NCBI GenBank assembly: GCA_037039925.1
Contig: JAXRKP010000102.1
Span: forward strand, 138,308 to 202,307
Direction: 5' to 3'
DNA from: Doris montereyensis
Lineage: Eukaryota; Mollusca; Gastropoda; Nudibranchia; Dorididae
Length of the DNA: 64,000 nt
Shown: piece by piece, positions 12,160-58,764 of the stretch
How positions within the stretch are numbered: position 1 is the first letter of the stretch
How the letters are laid out: the number at the start of each line of letters is the position of its first letter
The notes under the pieces: model-generated
Seen by the model: only the letters and a program-made list of their open reading frames with translations
Told to the model about the DNA's origin: nothing
The model's database searches: none
Program-made: the position numbers and the translations under genes

Positions 12160-13170
12160 TATTATAGGTAGGATACTAATGAGAGTAGCTGGAAATGTAT
12201 CTGAAAAATTTGATGTAGATATAGGAGTAAGACAGGGTTGTATCCTAAGTCCTCTTTTTTTATCATATTTATGGATTCAGTCCCAAAGGCATCCTCAAAA
12301 AGGAAGAAAATGAATGTAGGTATGTGGAAGCTCAAACCAGTAAATGTATCAATGCTTTCATTTGCTGATGATTTAGTTCTGTTTTGAAAATCAGAAAGGG
12401 ATCTCCAGTCAACCATCACATAATGAATTAAATAAAAGAGGAATGAGAGTAAATGCAAAGAAAACCAAAATAATGCTAGCAACTAGGGAAGCTAAAACAC
12501 AAAATCTTAAATTAGGCAGGGAGAATTTGGAACAAGTTCAAAGCTACAATTACTTAGGAGTAATGATTAACTCAGAGGGAAAACTAAGAGAAGAAATCAG
12601 CCAGAGAATCCAAAAGGCAAGTGCAATATATAATCATCTAGGAAAGGCATTTGTAGGTAAACAAGAATTGTCAACAAAAACCAAAATGGCAGTATACAAC
12701 ACACTTTATTGTCCTACTCTTCTCTATGGCAGTGCAACCTGGACCTTAGACAGTAGGGAATACAGCAGAGTGCAGGCAGCCGAAATAAAATATCTAAGAA
12801 GAGTAGTAGCCTAGGGAAAATTAAAAGAGACAAAATCAGAAACACAACAATAAGAGATCAAACCAAAGCAGACATAAAAACTAAGATAGAAATAAATCAA
12901 CTGACGGTTTGGGCATGTAAACAGAATGAATGACAATAGAATAGCTAAATCAGTATACAGTGTTAAAACCCAAGGTAAAAGACCAAAAGGCAGACCTCGG
13001 AGAAAGTAGGAAGAAGATATAAAAGAGGCATTGAAGCATAGAAATTTAACATTTTTGGAAGGAAACAGAAAATGCCAGGACAGGGCATCCTGGAGACAGA
13101 TTATCTCGGGCATCTGAGCCTATACACCGAAAGGTAGAATGGGAACTGATAAAGAAAGAAAGAAAGAGAG
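12160..13170 (+). mobile_element. RTE-like LINE, RT and C-terminus
   Basis: It begins inside the RT domain: GVRQGCILSPL at about 12,222 and FADDLVLF at 12,360. A 123-codon open piece follows with KLGRENLEQVQSYNYLGVMI and LLYGSATWTL. The 3' part encodes the RPRRK C terminus and ends in an (AAAG)n tail. It is 5'-truncated and abuts the minus-strand LINE head to head. Confidence 0.88.
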
Positions 13171-14180
13171 GTGAGGTAGGTTCAAATTCCAGGCGAATAG
13201 GTCGCCTAGCTCAAGGTCCACCAATGCCCTTCCTAATATATTGTCAATGCCTTTTGGATTCTCTAGATGATTTTGTCTCCTAGTTTTCCCTTTGCGTTGT
13301 ACACTGCCATTTTGGTTTTTGTCTGTGAGGTTTATTTAAATCCTGACGTTTTGAAATGTTGCTTTTTGAAACTGTATTTTCTGACTCTTTATTCGCCGAT
13401 ATGAAATTGTTTTGCTGTTACTTGATTGTTGTTGGTTTTATTTGTTCTTTGAACGCCGCTCTAGACAATCTTTTCCGGTTGGAAGAATTTGCTTGGTGAC
13501 GAACGACGCCAAGCTGTGACTCTCAACTGTTGGAAGACTGACACAGACTAATGATTCAGATCTAGTCTAGAACTAGATCTAGCTCTAGTTAAATAATGAT
13601 TCTAGATCTAAACTAAATAGATTTTTCTCATAATTTGTAGGTGAGTGATAATGATAAACGTACATTGTTATTTAACTAGATCTAGATCTATAATGTATCG
13701 TTTATCTCTAATTTTTTTTAGAGTTTTGTTTCAGTTGTCGATCTAAAACGTAGACTCATCTGTTAGATATAGCTAGATGAGTAGATGCAATATTACCTAA
13801 GATCGTGGAAATATCAGTATCATTTTTTTCTTTGCTTTCCTAAAATTTAACTTGATTACTAGATATAGATAAAATAGATCTAGATCTAGTATGGAATCTA
13901 GATCTTTGCTATCTGTCTCAAACGAAAACATTAACAGATCTTGTTGTGTTTAGAATTGTGTGTGTAAAATGATTTCATTTTTTTAAAAATCTATGTTTGT
14001 ATGTTTACAACCATACCAAAATCCTGTATACAATCATTTCACAATGAGGTCCTTCAGTAAGTGAGCATATTATTTGATATTTGCAACAATGTCAATAGCA
14101 ATCACTCACCTTACTGATGAATGTGGATACACATAATACCATCAGCATCTATTCGTTTTAGTTTATATTTTTCAGGATAA
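13171..14180. other. Unassigned spacer with AGATCT-rich core
   Basis: Between 13,555 and 13,910 the hexamers TAGATC and AGATCT recur more than a dozen times, an overlapping palindromic pattern that I associate with gastropod genomes. No coding signal seen. Confidence 0.55.
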
Positions 14181-14184
14181 TCAA

Positions 14185-14470
14185 CTGCACATCCCATATG
14201 ACGTTATATCCCTGACATCATCTCTAAATTATCTCTCTGTCATGTGCCACTCTTCCTGCCTCTGTTATTAATATTGTTTGTTTCAAATACTTCCTCTAGG
14301 CCTATATCTTTCTTCCCTCTTCTGAATGGCTTCCCTCTATTTCTTTTCCCACTCATTTTACCCTTCACTTTCAGTCTTCCTGGATCTTCATGTCATTTGA
14401 TGTGGCCACAGTATTGCAGCGTTTGAGCTCTGACAAACTGTTCCAGCCATCCTTCTTTTACCTACAACTC
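14185..14470 (-). mobile_element. LINE C-terminal fragment
   Basis: The minus strand reads LQYCGHIK, GKRNRGKPFRRGKKDI and, after shifts, DVRDITSYGMCS with a stop. This is the usual end of RTE/I-type LINE open frames (RW-GH, GKR-RGRPR, TSYG). A different family from the copies at 12 and 41 kb. Confidence 0.6.
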
Positions 14471-14474
14471 TGCT

Positions 14475-16155
14475 CTTAGACTGTGGTCTTATAAATGGAT
14501 GTGTTTCATAGCTAACCATAAATTCAATATCAGTATGCAGCCATAGATTCAAGATCAGGAAACTGTGGTATATTAGCTCCTGGAGAACTGAAAATATCAG
14601 TTGAGCTAGATTCAAGATCAGGAAAATGAGTTCCATACTCAGACTGACTTGAAGGAGGAGTTCACTCAACACTCCAAGAGACACAATAAAGAGGTGGTTA
14701 TGTTTGAAGGGGTGAAATTAAAAGTTGGCGCTTGGTTTTTGTAAAGGGGGGGGGGAGGAGAGGAGAAAAGGAAAAATAGAGAGTATGGTATTTTTTGAAA
14801 GGTTGCTTTCAGCTGCAATTTTTTGTGATTATATAAGATAGGTATCGGTCAGCCAATCTGACTCGATAAGAGGCTCAGACAACGGGCTGCTTATTTGGAC
14901 ACAAGCAGTTCAAATATCAATGACAACAGATTGAGACATATCGGGCTGTGGCACATTGGACTGGGACGAATCGTTCTGCTAGCATTAGCTTTTCATGAAA
15001 TAATTGAAACTGTTTGATGTTCATTTGCTTATATATAATATATCAAATCGTGAAAGTTACTAAGGTTATCCAATTTGCATATTAATACTGCATAGATGCT
15101 TTTTGATAACAGAATGACCTTTCCTAAATCTTGTGGGGTGGAGTGAAAATTTTCACATTTGTTCCTATCAATGTAACTTATGTATAGGTGTAATGGGCAT
15201 GGTATACTGAGTTGAAATATGTTGTTGTTTTTTTCCCGACGCTTCCGGTTGCCATGCAAACAGCGGCTATCTTGGATTTTGCCCCCAAAATTTCACCACG
15301 TTCAATATCGATAGACTTTTTCATTTTTCAGCAAATTTATTTCAAACTTAACACACACCTTGCTTGATACAATATCTCAATTTGCTCTCATCGGATTTTT
15401 TGTTTCATTTATAAATTTTAATTTTATGAATTTTTGAAAATAGCATATGAGAACAACCAAACATATACAAAAATATTGTACAAAAAATTCAATTTTTCCA
15501 AAACTATAATACATATAAAAAAAGCATCTGAGATTTCTTTGTTTTCTCCCACTCATCATCCATACCAAATTTCATGAAGATACATTGAGAAATAAAAAAG
15601 TAGATAGGAAATAATGAACAAAAAAGGACATTTTGAGAAAATCTTATTTTTCCTTTATTTTCTGTTATTTGAATACATTTTTCTCCCATAAACCTAAGTA
15701 AAGAGTAGGATAATACTTTGAAACATCATTAAACCTTGAGGAGCTCTCAACTACTTCTTATTGACACTGTTTCAAGTGCACCAGCTATATTACTCATTTT
15801 GAGATGGTGCCTTTTGATAATAGATGCGCAGAATATGTTGCGTATTTTCCGGACGATCTAAGACAATATTCATAATAAATCTTCAAATATGTTTGTTTTG
15901 GATAGCGTTTATTGTAACGATCAAAATGAGTACGAACTTGCCATACTTTAGATAATATTTCTGGCTTTTATTGTATAACAGCTGAAAAAATTCGTATAAA
16001 TTCAAAGAATCGATACTGAGCTTCTTTTATGATATTATTATGACCGGAATTAACTGCTCTGTCCACTAGTATGATAGACTAAATTTGCCTTATTTTCGGC
16101 AAAAATGGCATTCCTAGAAATTTATGCTGTTTTGCACTTTGTTTGTTTTTTTAAA
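14475..16155. other. Unassigned upstream region of SANBR
   Basis: No repeat family or coding exon is recognised apart from the promoter-like cluster near 15,240. The segment 15,300-15,720 is AT-rich with short minus-strand open frames that look random. Confidence 0.5.
15232..15292 (+). promoter_or_regulatory. Candidate SANBR promoter motif cluster
   Basis: Within about 60 bases lie an ETS-type core (CTTCCGG), an RFX X-box-like half-palindrome (GTTGCCATGCAAAC) and a YY1-like site in reverse orientation (CGGCTATCTTGG). The cluster is about 0.9 kb upstream of the exon that carries the SANBR start codon. That exon begins at a splice acceptor, so an upstream untranslated first exon must exist. 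This motif set is typical of TATA-less animal housekeeping promoters. Placement is inference; no donor site for the first exon was identified. Confidence 0.3.
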
Positions 16156-16159
16156 TCAG

Positions 16160-51281
<35,122 letters not shown>

Positions 51282-52024
51282 GTGAAAATCATGTCTTACC
51301 TTTTTGGCTCTCATGTCTTTCTCATAACCATTTTGTTTATCAATGGCTCCCATTGCAAGCAAATAATGATCTGCTGTGGCCATGACTCTTGCTACTGAGT
51401 CCTACTGAGTCACCAAGTCCAAGTCGTATTCACATCGATTGCAACACTTTGCCTGCCACAATACTATTGTCATTGTTTGTCTTCTTTATGCCAAAGCATT
51501 TTTATTTTTTTTGGGTCAGCTCTTAATTCAAAAATTTACCCATAAATTATAATGATCTTTAAAATGTTTTTTTTAAAAAGAAGCAAAATCGTCTTCTGAG
51601 GATTTTGATGAATATTTTGCATAAATGTATTATATTTAATATTCTTATACTTTTTATGTTCAACTGATTTACCAAAAGGAACATGGATCAATTTGGAGAA
51701 AATCTTTGAAAACACAAAGAGCCAGGAATAGAGTAACTATTCTCTGCTTAACTCTATGGCAAATGGCCAAACGTTTATCCAATTAGAACAGCTTCAACTT
51801 GATACAAGAACAACTGGATCAGATTGTCAAATAGATGCTGACCCACCTGCACTATTTTGCAAAAATTTTAAAGTGTCAATAGAAATTGAAACTAAGTAGT
51901 AGCACTGAAGATTTAAAAATACAAATAAATACATCGCTTTAAAATAAGAATTTGATTAACCCATTTTTTTAATTTTAAAGCAAGCATGCTGACAGAACAA
52001 TTCAATGAATTGAGGATGTACAGC
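51282..52024. other. SANBR intron 19 start, unassigned
   Basis: AT-rich with no recognised element. Confidence 0.45.
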
Positions 52025-52025
52025 A

Positions 52026-52250
52026 AGTGAATAAATCAATAAGTGACAACTGCACTAAAGAAGATAGAACAAACATACGTGATATTTTGGGCATAACATT
52101 TGTCGGACAACGACAAGTAAATATCTATAAACTTACAGGCACCACAAGTGTGATGTTTGAAGGATGAACAGAAAGTGAGGTAAAAGGAAGACAGAAAGGA
52201 GTGGAAAGCATGAAAGGAGGAATGTGACTAGTAGATAGAAGGGAGAATGA
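52026..52250 (-). mobile_element. Penelope-like repeat copy
   Basis: Aligns with the 17.63 kb element: AGATAGAACAAACATACGTG, then TTTTGGGCATAACATTTGTC, GGACAACGAC. The minus-strand core reads CCGACAAATGTTATGCCCAAAA, a decayed form of CTGACGA...GAAA. A purine-rich flank follows. Confidence 0.42.
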
Positions 52251-52619
52251 TTAGAAGGTAAAAAAAAAAAGGGGGAGGGGGGGTATGTATGATTTCACTG
52301 GAAAGAGAAAAAAGAGAAGAATGAAGAGTGACAGTAATGGGGAAAGAAAAAGGGAGGTGTGTTGTAGAAAGGAAAAGGCAGGAGGAAATTGTGGGCCAGT
52401 GTTAATATTACAAATCCCAAGTTATATGATGAACAACATGATAACGGTCAACTCGAGACAAAACAAACATGAAAATAATAACAAAATGTGAGGATCTTTA
52501 TGTGTTTGCAGGACATTGTAGAGACTCTCTGAATTGATTAACAATGACAGCACTTGGGGCGGCTGGTTGTTAAGATACAAATTGAAACATGCTTTCCATA
52601 AGTTTTTCATTTTGCTTTT

Positions 52620-52770
52620 TCACAATAATGAAAAATGCTTTAGTTTTTTTAGTTTTGTACGGAATCCTATTGGTTTTGAAGAATGCTTTAGTTTTTTTAG
52701 TTTTGTAAATCTATTGATTTGAAAAATGCTTTAGTTTTTTGGTTTTGTAAGAATCCTAAAATTGATTTGA
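52620..52770 (+). repeat. Tandem repeat, about 50-bp
   Basis: Three units of GAAAAATGCTTTAGTTTTTT with AGTTTTGTA and AATCCTA-type linkers. Confidence 0.88.
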
Positions 52771-52974
52771 AAGAATCTGTTAGAAGTTTTGAAGTGAATC
52801 AAATATTAACTTAGATCGTGGCAAATTTAACTGTCCTGGCTACATTTATCACTCAGTTAAAAGCGCTTTTGAAAAATGCCTGACGAGACACAGGGCTTTG
52901 ATGTTTGATCTAGCGTTTGACATTTTGATTTTCTTCATGTGAACATCTCTCAGCAAATTCTTGTCTTTCTTCAG

Positions 52975-53087
52975 ACCTCGATCCAGTCTTCCTTATTTAC
53001 AGAGGAGCGCGGCAGCTATTTTCGCTTCTAATTGCTGTGCCACATTTCTCTTCATTCTCCTCCCCAACTTGCTATATCACAGATCAG
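52975..53087 (+). CDS. Possible SANBR exon 20
   Basis: A good acceptor (TTGTCTTTCTTCAG) and a usable donor (GTAGAG) bound 113 bases. They are open in the phase left by exon 19 and read PRSSLPYLQRSAAAIFAS onward. No family match is recognised. If not spliced out at 53,087, the frame ends at TAA 53,177-53,179, which overlaps an AATAAA at 53,178. A weak call resting on splice sites and phase only. Confidence 0.33.
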
Positions 53088-53509
53088 GTAGAGGGCTGCA
53101 CTGCGAACATCATATATTGTATTCTATGCGAGAACTAGTACTACTAGCACATTTGGTGCAAGATTTAATTTTTTATTAATAAAAGACTGTGGAACCCATT
53201 CACTACTTCTACTACATAAAACAAACTGACAGACTGAACACCTAGGCCTGAGGATGAAATCTATGTGAAAATGTAACCTTTTTGTGTTAGAAAATCGTTC
53301 AAATTACTTCTTAGTCACTCAACCTTATATCTAAGATTCAATCTTGACTTGGCCAAAAGGGTTTCTACCACATATTTAATAGCTCACAGAGCAGGAAGTG
53401 AGGAAACTAATTTTAGTTAAAAGAAGAGCTCCACTTTCAATGGGTTTTCCCAGAGCAAAGAGAAATCTTATTCCACTAGTACCGGGCATTGGGCCAAAAG
53501 TGTTGCGGG

Positions 53510-53765
53510 CCATTCCAATGATATCGTCATTGGGGTTGAGGGAGTTAATTCCAATGATATCGTCATTGTGGTTGAGGAGTTAATTCCAATGATATCGTCA
53601 TTGGGGTTGAGGGAGTTAACTCCAATGATATCGTCATTGGGGTTGAGGGAGTTAACTCCAATGATATCGTCATTGGGGTTGAGGGAGTTAACTCCAATGA
53701 TATCGTCATTGGGGTTGAGGGGAGTTAATTCCAATGATATCGTCATTGGGTTTGAGGGAGTAACA
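53510..53765 (+). repeat. Minisatellite, 35-36-bp, palindromic core
   Basis: Seven units of GGGAGTTAACTCCAATGATA then TCGTCATTGGGGTTGA. Each unit contains AATGATATCGTCATT, a near-perfect inverted repeat. Confidence 0.96.
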
Positions 53766-53849
53766 AGTCTATCAAATTAAATGAAAACTTATCAATTCAA
53801 GAATAAGTCATGGTTGGCTTTCATTTATAATGCTTTTTGAATTTTTAGG

Positions 53850-54275
53850 TTTGTTTACTTATAGTCAGGGTCCTTGAGACTTCAGTTATCATTGTTTTCT
53901 TATAGTCAGGAGTCCCTGAGACTTGAGTTATCAATTTACTATAGTCAGGAGTCCCTGAGACTTGAGTTATCAGTTTACTTATAGTCAGGAGTCCCTGAGA
54001 CTTGAGTTATCAGTTTACTTATAGTCAGGAGTCTCTGAGAGTTAAGTTATCATTGTTTACTTATAGTCAGGAATCCCTGAGACTTGAGTTATCAGTTTAC
54101 TTATAGTCAGGAGTCCCTGAGACTTCAGTTAACATTGTTTACTTATAGTCAGGAGTCCCTGAGACTTGAGTTATCAGTTTACTTATAGTCAGGAGTCCCT
54201 GAGACTTCAGTTAACATTGTTTACTTTTTAGGCAGAAGTCCCTGAGACTTCAGTTAACATTGTTTTCTCATTATA
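53850..54275 (+). repeat. Minisatellite, 40-47-bp units
   Basis: About ten units of TTACTTATAGTCAGGAGTCC, CTGAGACTTGAGTTATCAG with two end variants (TCAGTT or TAACATTGTT). Confidence 0.95.
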
Positions 54276-54424
54276 TTCTAGATTAAGGTATTTTGTGTTT
54301 TAGATTTCCCCTCCCATCCCTTCAATAGCATTAATTCTAAGGTGAAAAATCACCTTCAGTGTTGTTTTTTGCACATTCTTTTGTATGAGAAAGGAGTGTT
54401 TTGTTGTTCAATAAGTTTTATTCA

Positions 54425-54635
54425 AGTTAGTCGTGAGGTCCTGGATCCAAATTCTGGCAGTGCTGGTTCTCACTTTGTGTCCCTTGGGAAAGAGCTTAAC
54501 AATAAAGGGAAGTAAAACCTGTGACTGACAGAGCAGTGGCCTGTCCAGGAAGCAGTGTATTATCCCTGTTCTGTGTATACGATAGAAACCGGAGAAAAAA
54601 GCTTTGGCTCTATGTGCGTTAACGATAATAAAGGA
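54425..54635 (+). mobile_element. tRNA-SINE, 5'-truncated
   Basis: GTGAGGTCCTGGATCCAAATTC, GTAAAACCTGTGACTGACAG, GCCTGTCCAGGAAGCAG and AAAGCTTTGGCTCTATGTGC match the 33.3 and 37.6 kb family. Confidence 0.7.
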
Positions 54636-54664
54636 ACATTTTTATTAAGGTTGTTGAATAATCA

Positions 54665-54925
54665 AAATTTGTAATTTAAATCATACATTCCCTCACAGTA
54701 AATTTGTAATTTAAATCACGCAATCCCTCACAGTAAATTTGTAATTTAAATCATGCATTCCCTCACAGTAAATTTGTAATTTAAATCATGCATTCCCTCA
54801 AGTAAATTTGTAATTTAAATCATGCATTCCCTCACAGTAAATTTGTAATTTAAATCATGCATTCCCTGACAGTAAATTTGTAATTTAAATCATGCATTCC
54901 TGACAGTAAATTTATAATTTATATT
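54665..54925 (+). repeat. Minisatellite, 35-bp units
   Basis: Seven to eight units of AAATTTGTAATTTAAATCAT then GCATTCCCTCACAGT. Confidence 0.96.
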
Positions 54926-54949
54926 TCTTTATATGGAGACAAAATAAAA

Positions 54950-55385
54950 GAGATGGTGTGAATTTTAGAGTGAATCCACAGTGCCTGACACAAGGCAAGT
55001 AAGCAGTATACATAGGGTTATAGTGGTGTGTACATACAATGGGCCCATGAGGATGAAGACAAGAGAAACACAAGACAAGCCGATAACCAGAAAAAATAAC
55101 ATGGCTACCACACAGGATCGAACCAGGTTTTGCTGATGAAACTCTGAACGATTTGGCATAACTTGTCGTGAGCTTTCCTTCACAACGAGGCAATGGGTGT
55201 CGATGCAGAGGTTGCTGGTTCAATCATGTCTGGTTCCCATGTTGTTTATCTGTGTGTCGCTTGTGTTTGTGTCGTTTTCATCCCCACGAGACTGTAATAT
55301 CTGTACTGCTACACACACTTTGTATGCTACTCTCTACACAGGCGTCCACCTCATCATCATGTACACAACGTGGCAATTAAAGTAG
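54950..55385. mobile_element. Inverted pair of tRNA-derived SINEs
   Basis: A minus-strand copy (54,950-55,165) and a + strand copy (55,165-55,385) face each other head to head. Both contain the CTGGTTCRATC B box and a TGTCTTTG/TGTGTCGTTTTCATCC body, as in the SINE at 5.7 kb. The copies are diverged but could fold back in a transcript. Confidence 0.68.
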
Positions 55386-55915
55386 TGAATGGGTTCAAGT
55401 GGGTCTGTGTGATTCTAACGTTTTACATTCTCTGCATCTAACAACAACAAGGGGTCGAATGTTTCATGAACTATTTAGTCCCTTTAGGAAACTACGATCT
55501 TATTGGTTGATGACGTTTATACTTTTTATAGAATAACGGTATCAGTTTATTCTTGATATTTTTTGGAAATCTCTTCTCATTTCTCGTTTTTTACCAAAAC
55601 ATTTTTGCTGATTTTTTTTTTTCTTATTTGGATACTAATTAGAAATTGACACACAAGATGTAGATGTAATCTTCATGGGTGCTTATATATATACTAATAA
55701 TAGTAATACCATGTGCATTGACAGTAGATTTTTTCTGGTATTTTAGAATATTTGATGAACAAGTACTTTTCTGTAAATTGGAAGTAACTTACTTTTTTGA
55801 CTATTGCTATGTAGCTTTTTTGCAGCCTCCTTAAGAAAATGATTACAAGCAGGAAATAATACTGCAGCATGTGGACCAAGACAAGATGGTAACAGTTTCT
55901 GGTGTCAGTCAGTGA
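55386..55915. other. Unassigned spacer
   Basis: AT-rich; no recognised element. Confidence 0.45.
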
Positions 55916-55919
55916 AGCA

Positions 55920-56315
55920 CAGAAGATGTCAATTGATTGATGTCAGCGATTGATGTCAATTGATTGATGTCGACGGATTGATGTCAATTGATTGATGTCA
56001 GTTGATTGATGTCAGTTGATTGATGTCAGTTGATTGATGTCAAAGCGATTGATGTCAATGGATTGATGTCAGGATTGATGTCAACAGATTAATGTCAGTT
56101 GATTGATGTCAGTTGATTGATTTCAGCAGATTGATGTTAGTGGATTGATGTCAGTTGATTTATGTCAGCAGATTGATGTTAGTGGATTGATGTCAGTTGA
56201 TTGATGTTAGTTGATTGATGTCAGTGGACTGATGTCAGCAGATTGATGTCACTTGATTGATGTCACATGGATTGATGTCAATGGATTGATGTCAATGGAT
56301 TGATGTCAATGGATT
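55920..56315 (+). repeat. Minisatellite, 14-bp units
   Basis: About 27 units of GATTGATGTCAGTT with linker variants AAT, GTG, AGC. Confidence 0.95.
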
Positions 56316-56464
56316 GAATGTATTACTCCCAATGCCTCCATCTGCAATTTGTTTGTTTAATTGAGATTTACCCCCCACCATTGCATTGATCTCAGGGTAA
56401 ATTAAGAGGAAACAGCAAGATGAAATATAAAATGGAAGAAGTTGAAAAAAAGAAAGGAACACAT

Positions 56465-57525
56465 TAAGATAGGCCAGGGATGGGAAAAGAGGGAGAGGCC
56501 AGGTGGGAAAAAGAGGAGAGGTCAGGGATGGGAAAAGAGGAGAGGTCAGGGATGGGAAAAAGAGGAGAGGCCAGGGATGGGAAAAGAGGGAGAGGTCAGG
56601 GATGGGAAAAGAGGGATAGCCAGGGATGGGAAAAGAGGGAGAGGCCAGGGGTGGAAAAGAGGAGAGATCAGGGATGGGAAAAAGGAGAGGTCAGGGATGG
56701 AAAAGAGGGAGAGGGTCAGGGATGGAAAAGAGGGAAAAGAGGGAGAGGGATGGGAAAAGAGGGAGAGGTCAGGGATGGGAAAAGAGGGAGAGGTCAGGAT
56801 GGACAAAGAGGAGAGGTCAGGGATGGCAAAAGAGGGAGAGGTCAGGGGTGGGAAAAGAGGGAGAGGTCAGGGATGGGAAAAGAGGGAGAGGTCAGGGATG
56901 GGAAAAGAGGGGAGAGGTCAGGGATGGGAAAAGAGGGATAGGCCAGGGATGGGAGAGGGAGGTCAGGGATGGACAAAGAGGGGTGGGAAAAGAGGAGAGA
57001 GATCAGGGATGGGAAAAGAAGGATGGCAAAAAAGAGGGAGAGGCCAGGGGTGGGAAAGAGGGAGAGGTCAGATCAGGGATGGGAAAAGAGGGAGAGGTCA
57101 GGGATGGGAAAAGAGGTCAGGGATGGGAAAAAGAGGGAGAGGTCAGGGATGGGAAAGAGGGATAGGCCAGGGATGGGAAAGAGAGGAGAGGTCAGGGATG
57201 GGAAAAGAGGGAGAGATCAGGGATGGGAAAAGAGGGAAGAGCCAGGATGGGAGAGGCCAGGGATGTGGGAGGAGAGGTCAGGGATGGGAGAGAGAGAGCA
57301 GGGATGGGAAAAGAGGGAGAGGCCAGGGATGGGAAAAGAGGGAGAGATCAGGGATGGGAAAAGAGGGAGAGGCAGGATGGGAAAAGAGGGAGAGGCAGGA
57401 TGGGAAAAGAGGGAGAGGTCAGGGATGGGAAAAGAGGGAGAGGCCAGGGATGGGAAAAGAGGGAGGGAGATCAGGGAAAAGAGGAAGAGATCAGGGATGG
57501 GAAGAGAGGAGAGGCGAACCCAGCA
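56465..57525 (+). repeat. Purine-rich minisatellite, 24-25-bp units
   Basis: About 43 units of GGGAGAGGTCAGGGATGGG plus AAAAGA. The strand is about nine-tenths purine. Open frames of up to 382 codons run through it in several frames on both strands and are not genes. Confidence 0.98.
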
Positions 57526-58140
57526 AGACATGGAAGAGAATTGTTGAGAAAGAAAGAAAGTTATGCTCTCACTCAGTGTGCGTGAAATGATATGTAACTT
57601 GTAAGTGGTATCAAAGAATGCCCCATACACTAAAGTTATGTCCGATATCAATTTAAAACATTTCAGTTTATCTAGTTTGTAGCAACACAGAAAAAACGTA
57701 AAGGACTGGTTTTTGACAGAATGCTGATTTGATCGTAAATTTGTGAAAAGATTTAATTTTAGAAAATGCGACTATTTATCGAAACAACCAACAAAAAGGG
57801 AAATGATGCTAACTCACAGATATAGAATGCGATCTTCTTTTAATCTTTATGTAATAAATACTCAAAGCGCTTCCATTTTGCTTTAAACAAAGGCCCATCC
57901 GATTCCCCGCCAACGTACGCTGGCACATGTCAGTGGTAATCTTGATTGGGCCAACGTTTTTCCCCACTAGCCAATCTCCCACTCACACAGCCCAGCCTGG
58001 CTGTCAACAAGTCATCCCCGTCTCCCGCAAACACACACAGGAACACACCATGTTATTGCCTTTGCGTTCTGTAAAGAACAAAGATGATCCATGAAATGAA
58101 GCGAATGTGTAGTGTGAAAAGTAGTTGTTTCACTGCCTTT
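57526..58140. other. Spacer with ATTGG/CCAAT sites
   Basis: Relatively GC-rich around 57,895-58,030, with ATTGG at 57,955 and CCAAT near 57,971. No exon found. Confidence 0.4.
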
Positions 58141-58147
58141 TTCGACC

Positions 58148-58248
58148 GGCATGACTGACATGATCAACATGACCGACATGACCGATATGATCAACATGAC
58201 CAACATGATCACATGACCGACATGATCAACATGACCGACATGACCTTA
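58148..58248 (+). repeat. 9/18-bp repeat
   Basis: About ten alternating CATGACCGA and CATGATCAA units. Confidence 0.93.
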
Positions 58249-58339
58249 TTGTAGTTATAGGCGATGTTACTGTTACCCATACTGGGTCCTCGTTGGCTAT
58301 GTCGTTTTCTGCAAAGATACTGAACGGGGGAAAACGGAA

Positions 58340-58412
58340 TTTCGATTGGCCTTGTAGCCGACATTTCATTGGTGCGATCTCGGTGGGTGCAGCTCCCACA
58401 TTTTATAAAAAG
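58340..58412 (+). promoter_or_regulatory. CCAAT/TATA-like promoter candidate
   Basis: Inverted CCAAT boxes (ATTGG) at 58,345 and 58,368 precede TATAAAA at 58,404-58,410, at spacing typical of animal core promoters. No downstream open frame was recognised, so a product is unknown. Chance is a real alternative in AT-rich DNA. Confidence 0.25.
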
Positions 58413-58664
58413 TGAAGAAAAACATTTTCATTTACATACTTTTCTTGTGTACTTCAAATTTGATTCAAATAACTGTGTATGTCAGCTCCTTTGAAATGAG
58501 GTTCTTTTTTTCACATTCTGTCTTGCTAGAAATGCTGATCCGATTAATTCAAACCAGTTGATTTTTTTAACATATCCTTTGACTTTTATTGAGTTTTCCT
58601 AACATTAACACGTCTCGAGCTTTGGTGGGATTTTTGGCTTTTTTGGTTGGCAAGGATTGGATTT

Positions 58665-58752
58665 ACTACAGTATGAAATTGAATACGCCACATTACTATA
58701 GTATGAAATTGAATACGTCACATTACTATAATATGAAATTGAATATGTCACA
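58665..58752 (+). repeat. 30-bp repeat, three units
   Basis: Units of CTATAGTATGAAATTGAATA plus CGTCACATTA. Confidence 0.9.
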
Positions 58753-58764
58753 TTTTTATATAAA

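Noticed and set aside
56442..57590. 382-codon open frame on the + strand
   Set aside because: It is read-through of a 24-25-bp purine-rich minisatellite; other frames on both strands are open too, and composition is limited to G, K, R, E, M, W and D.
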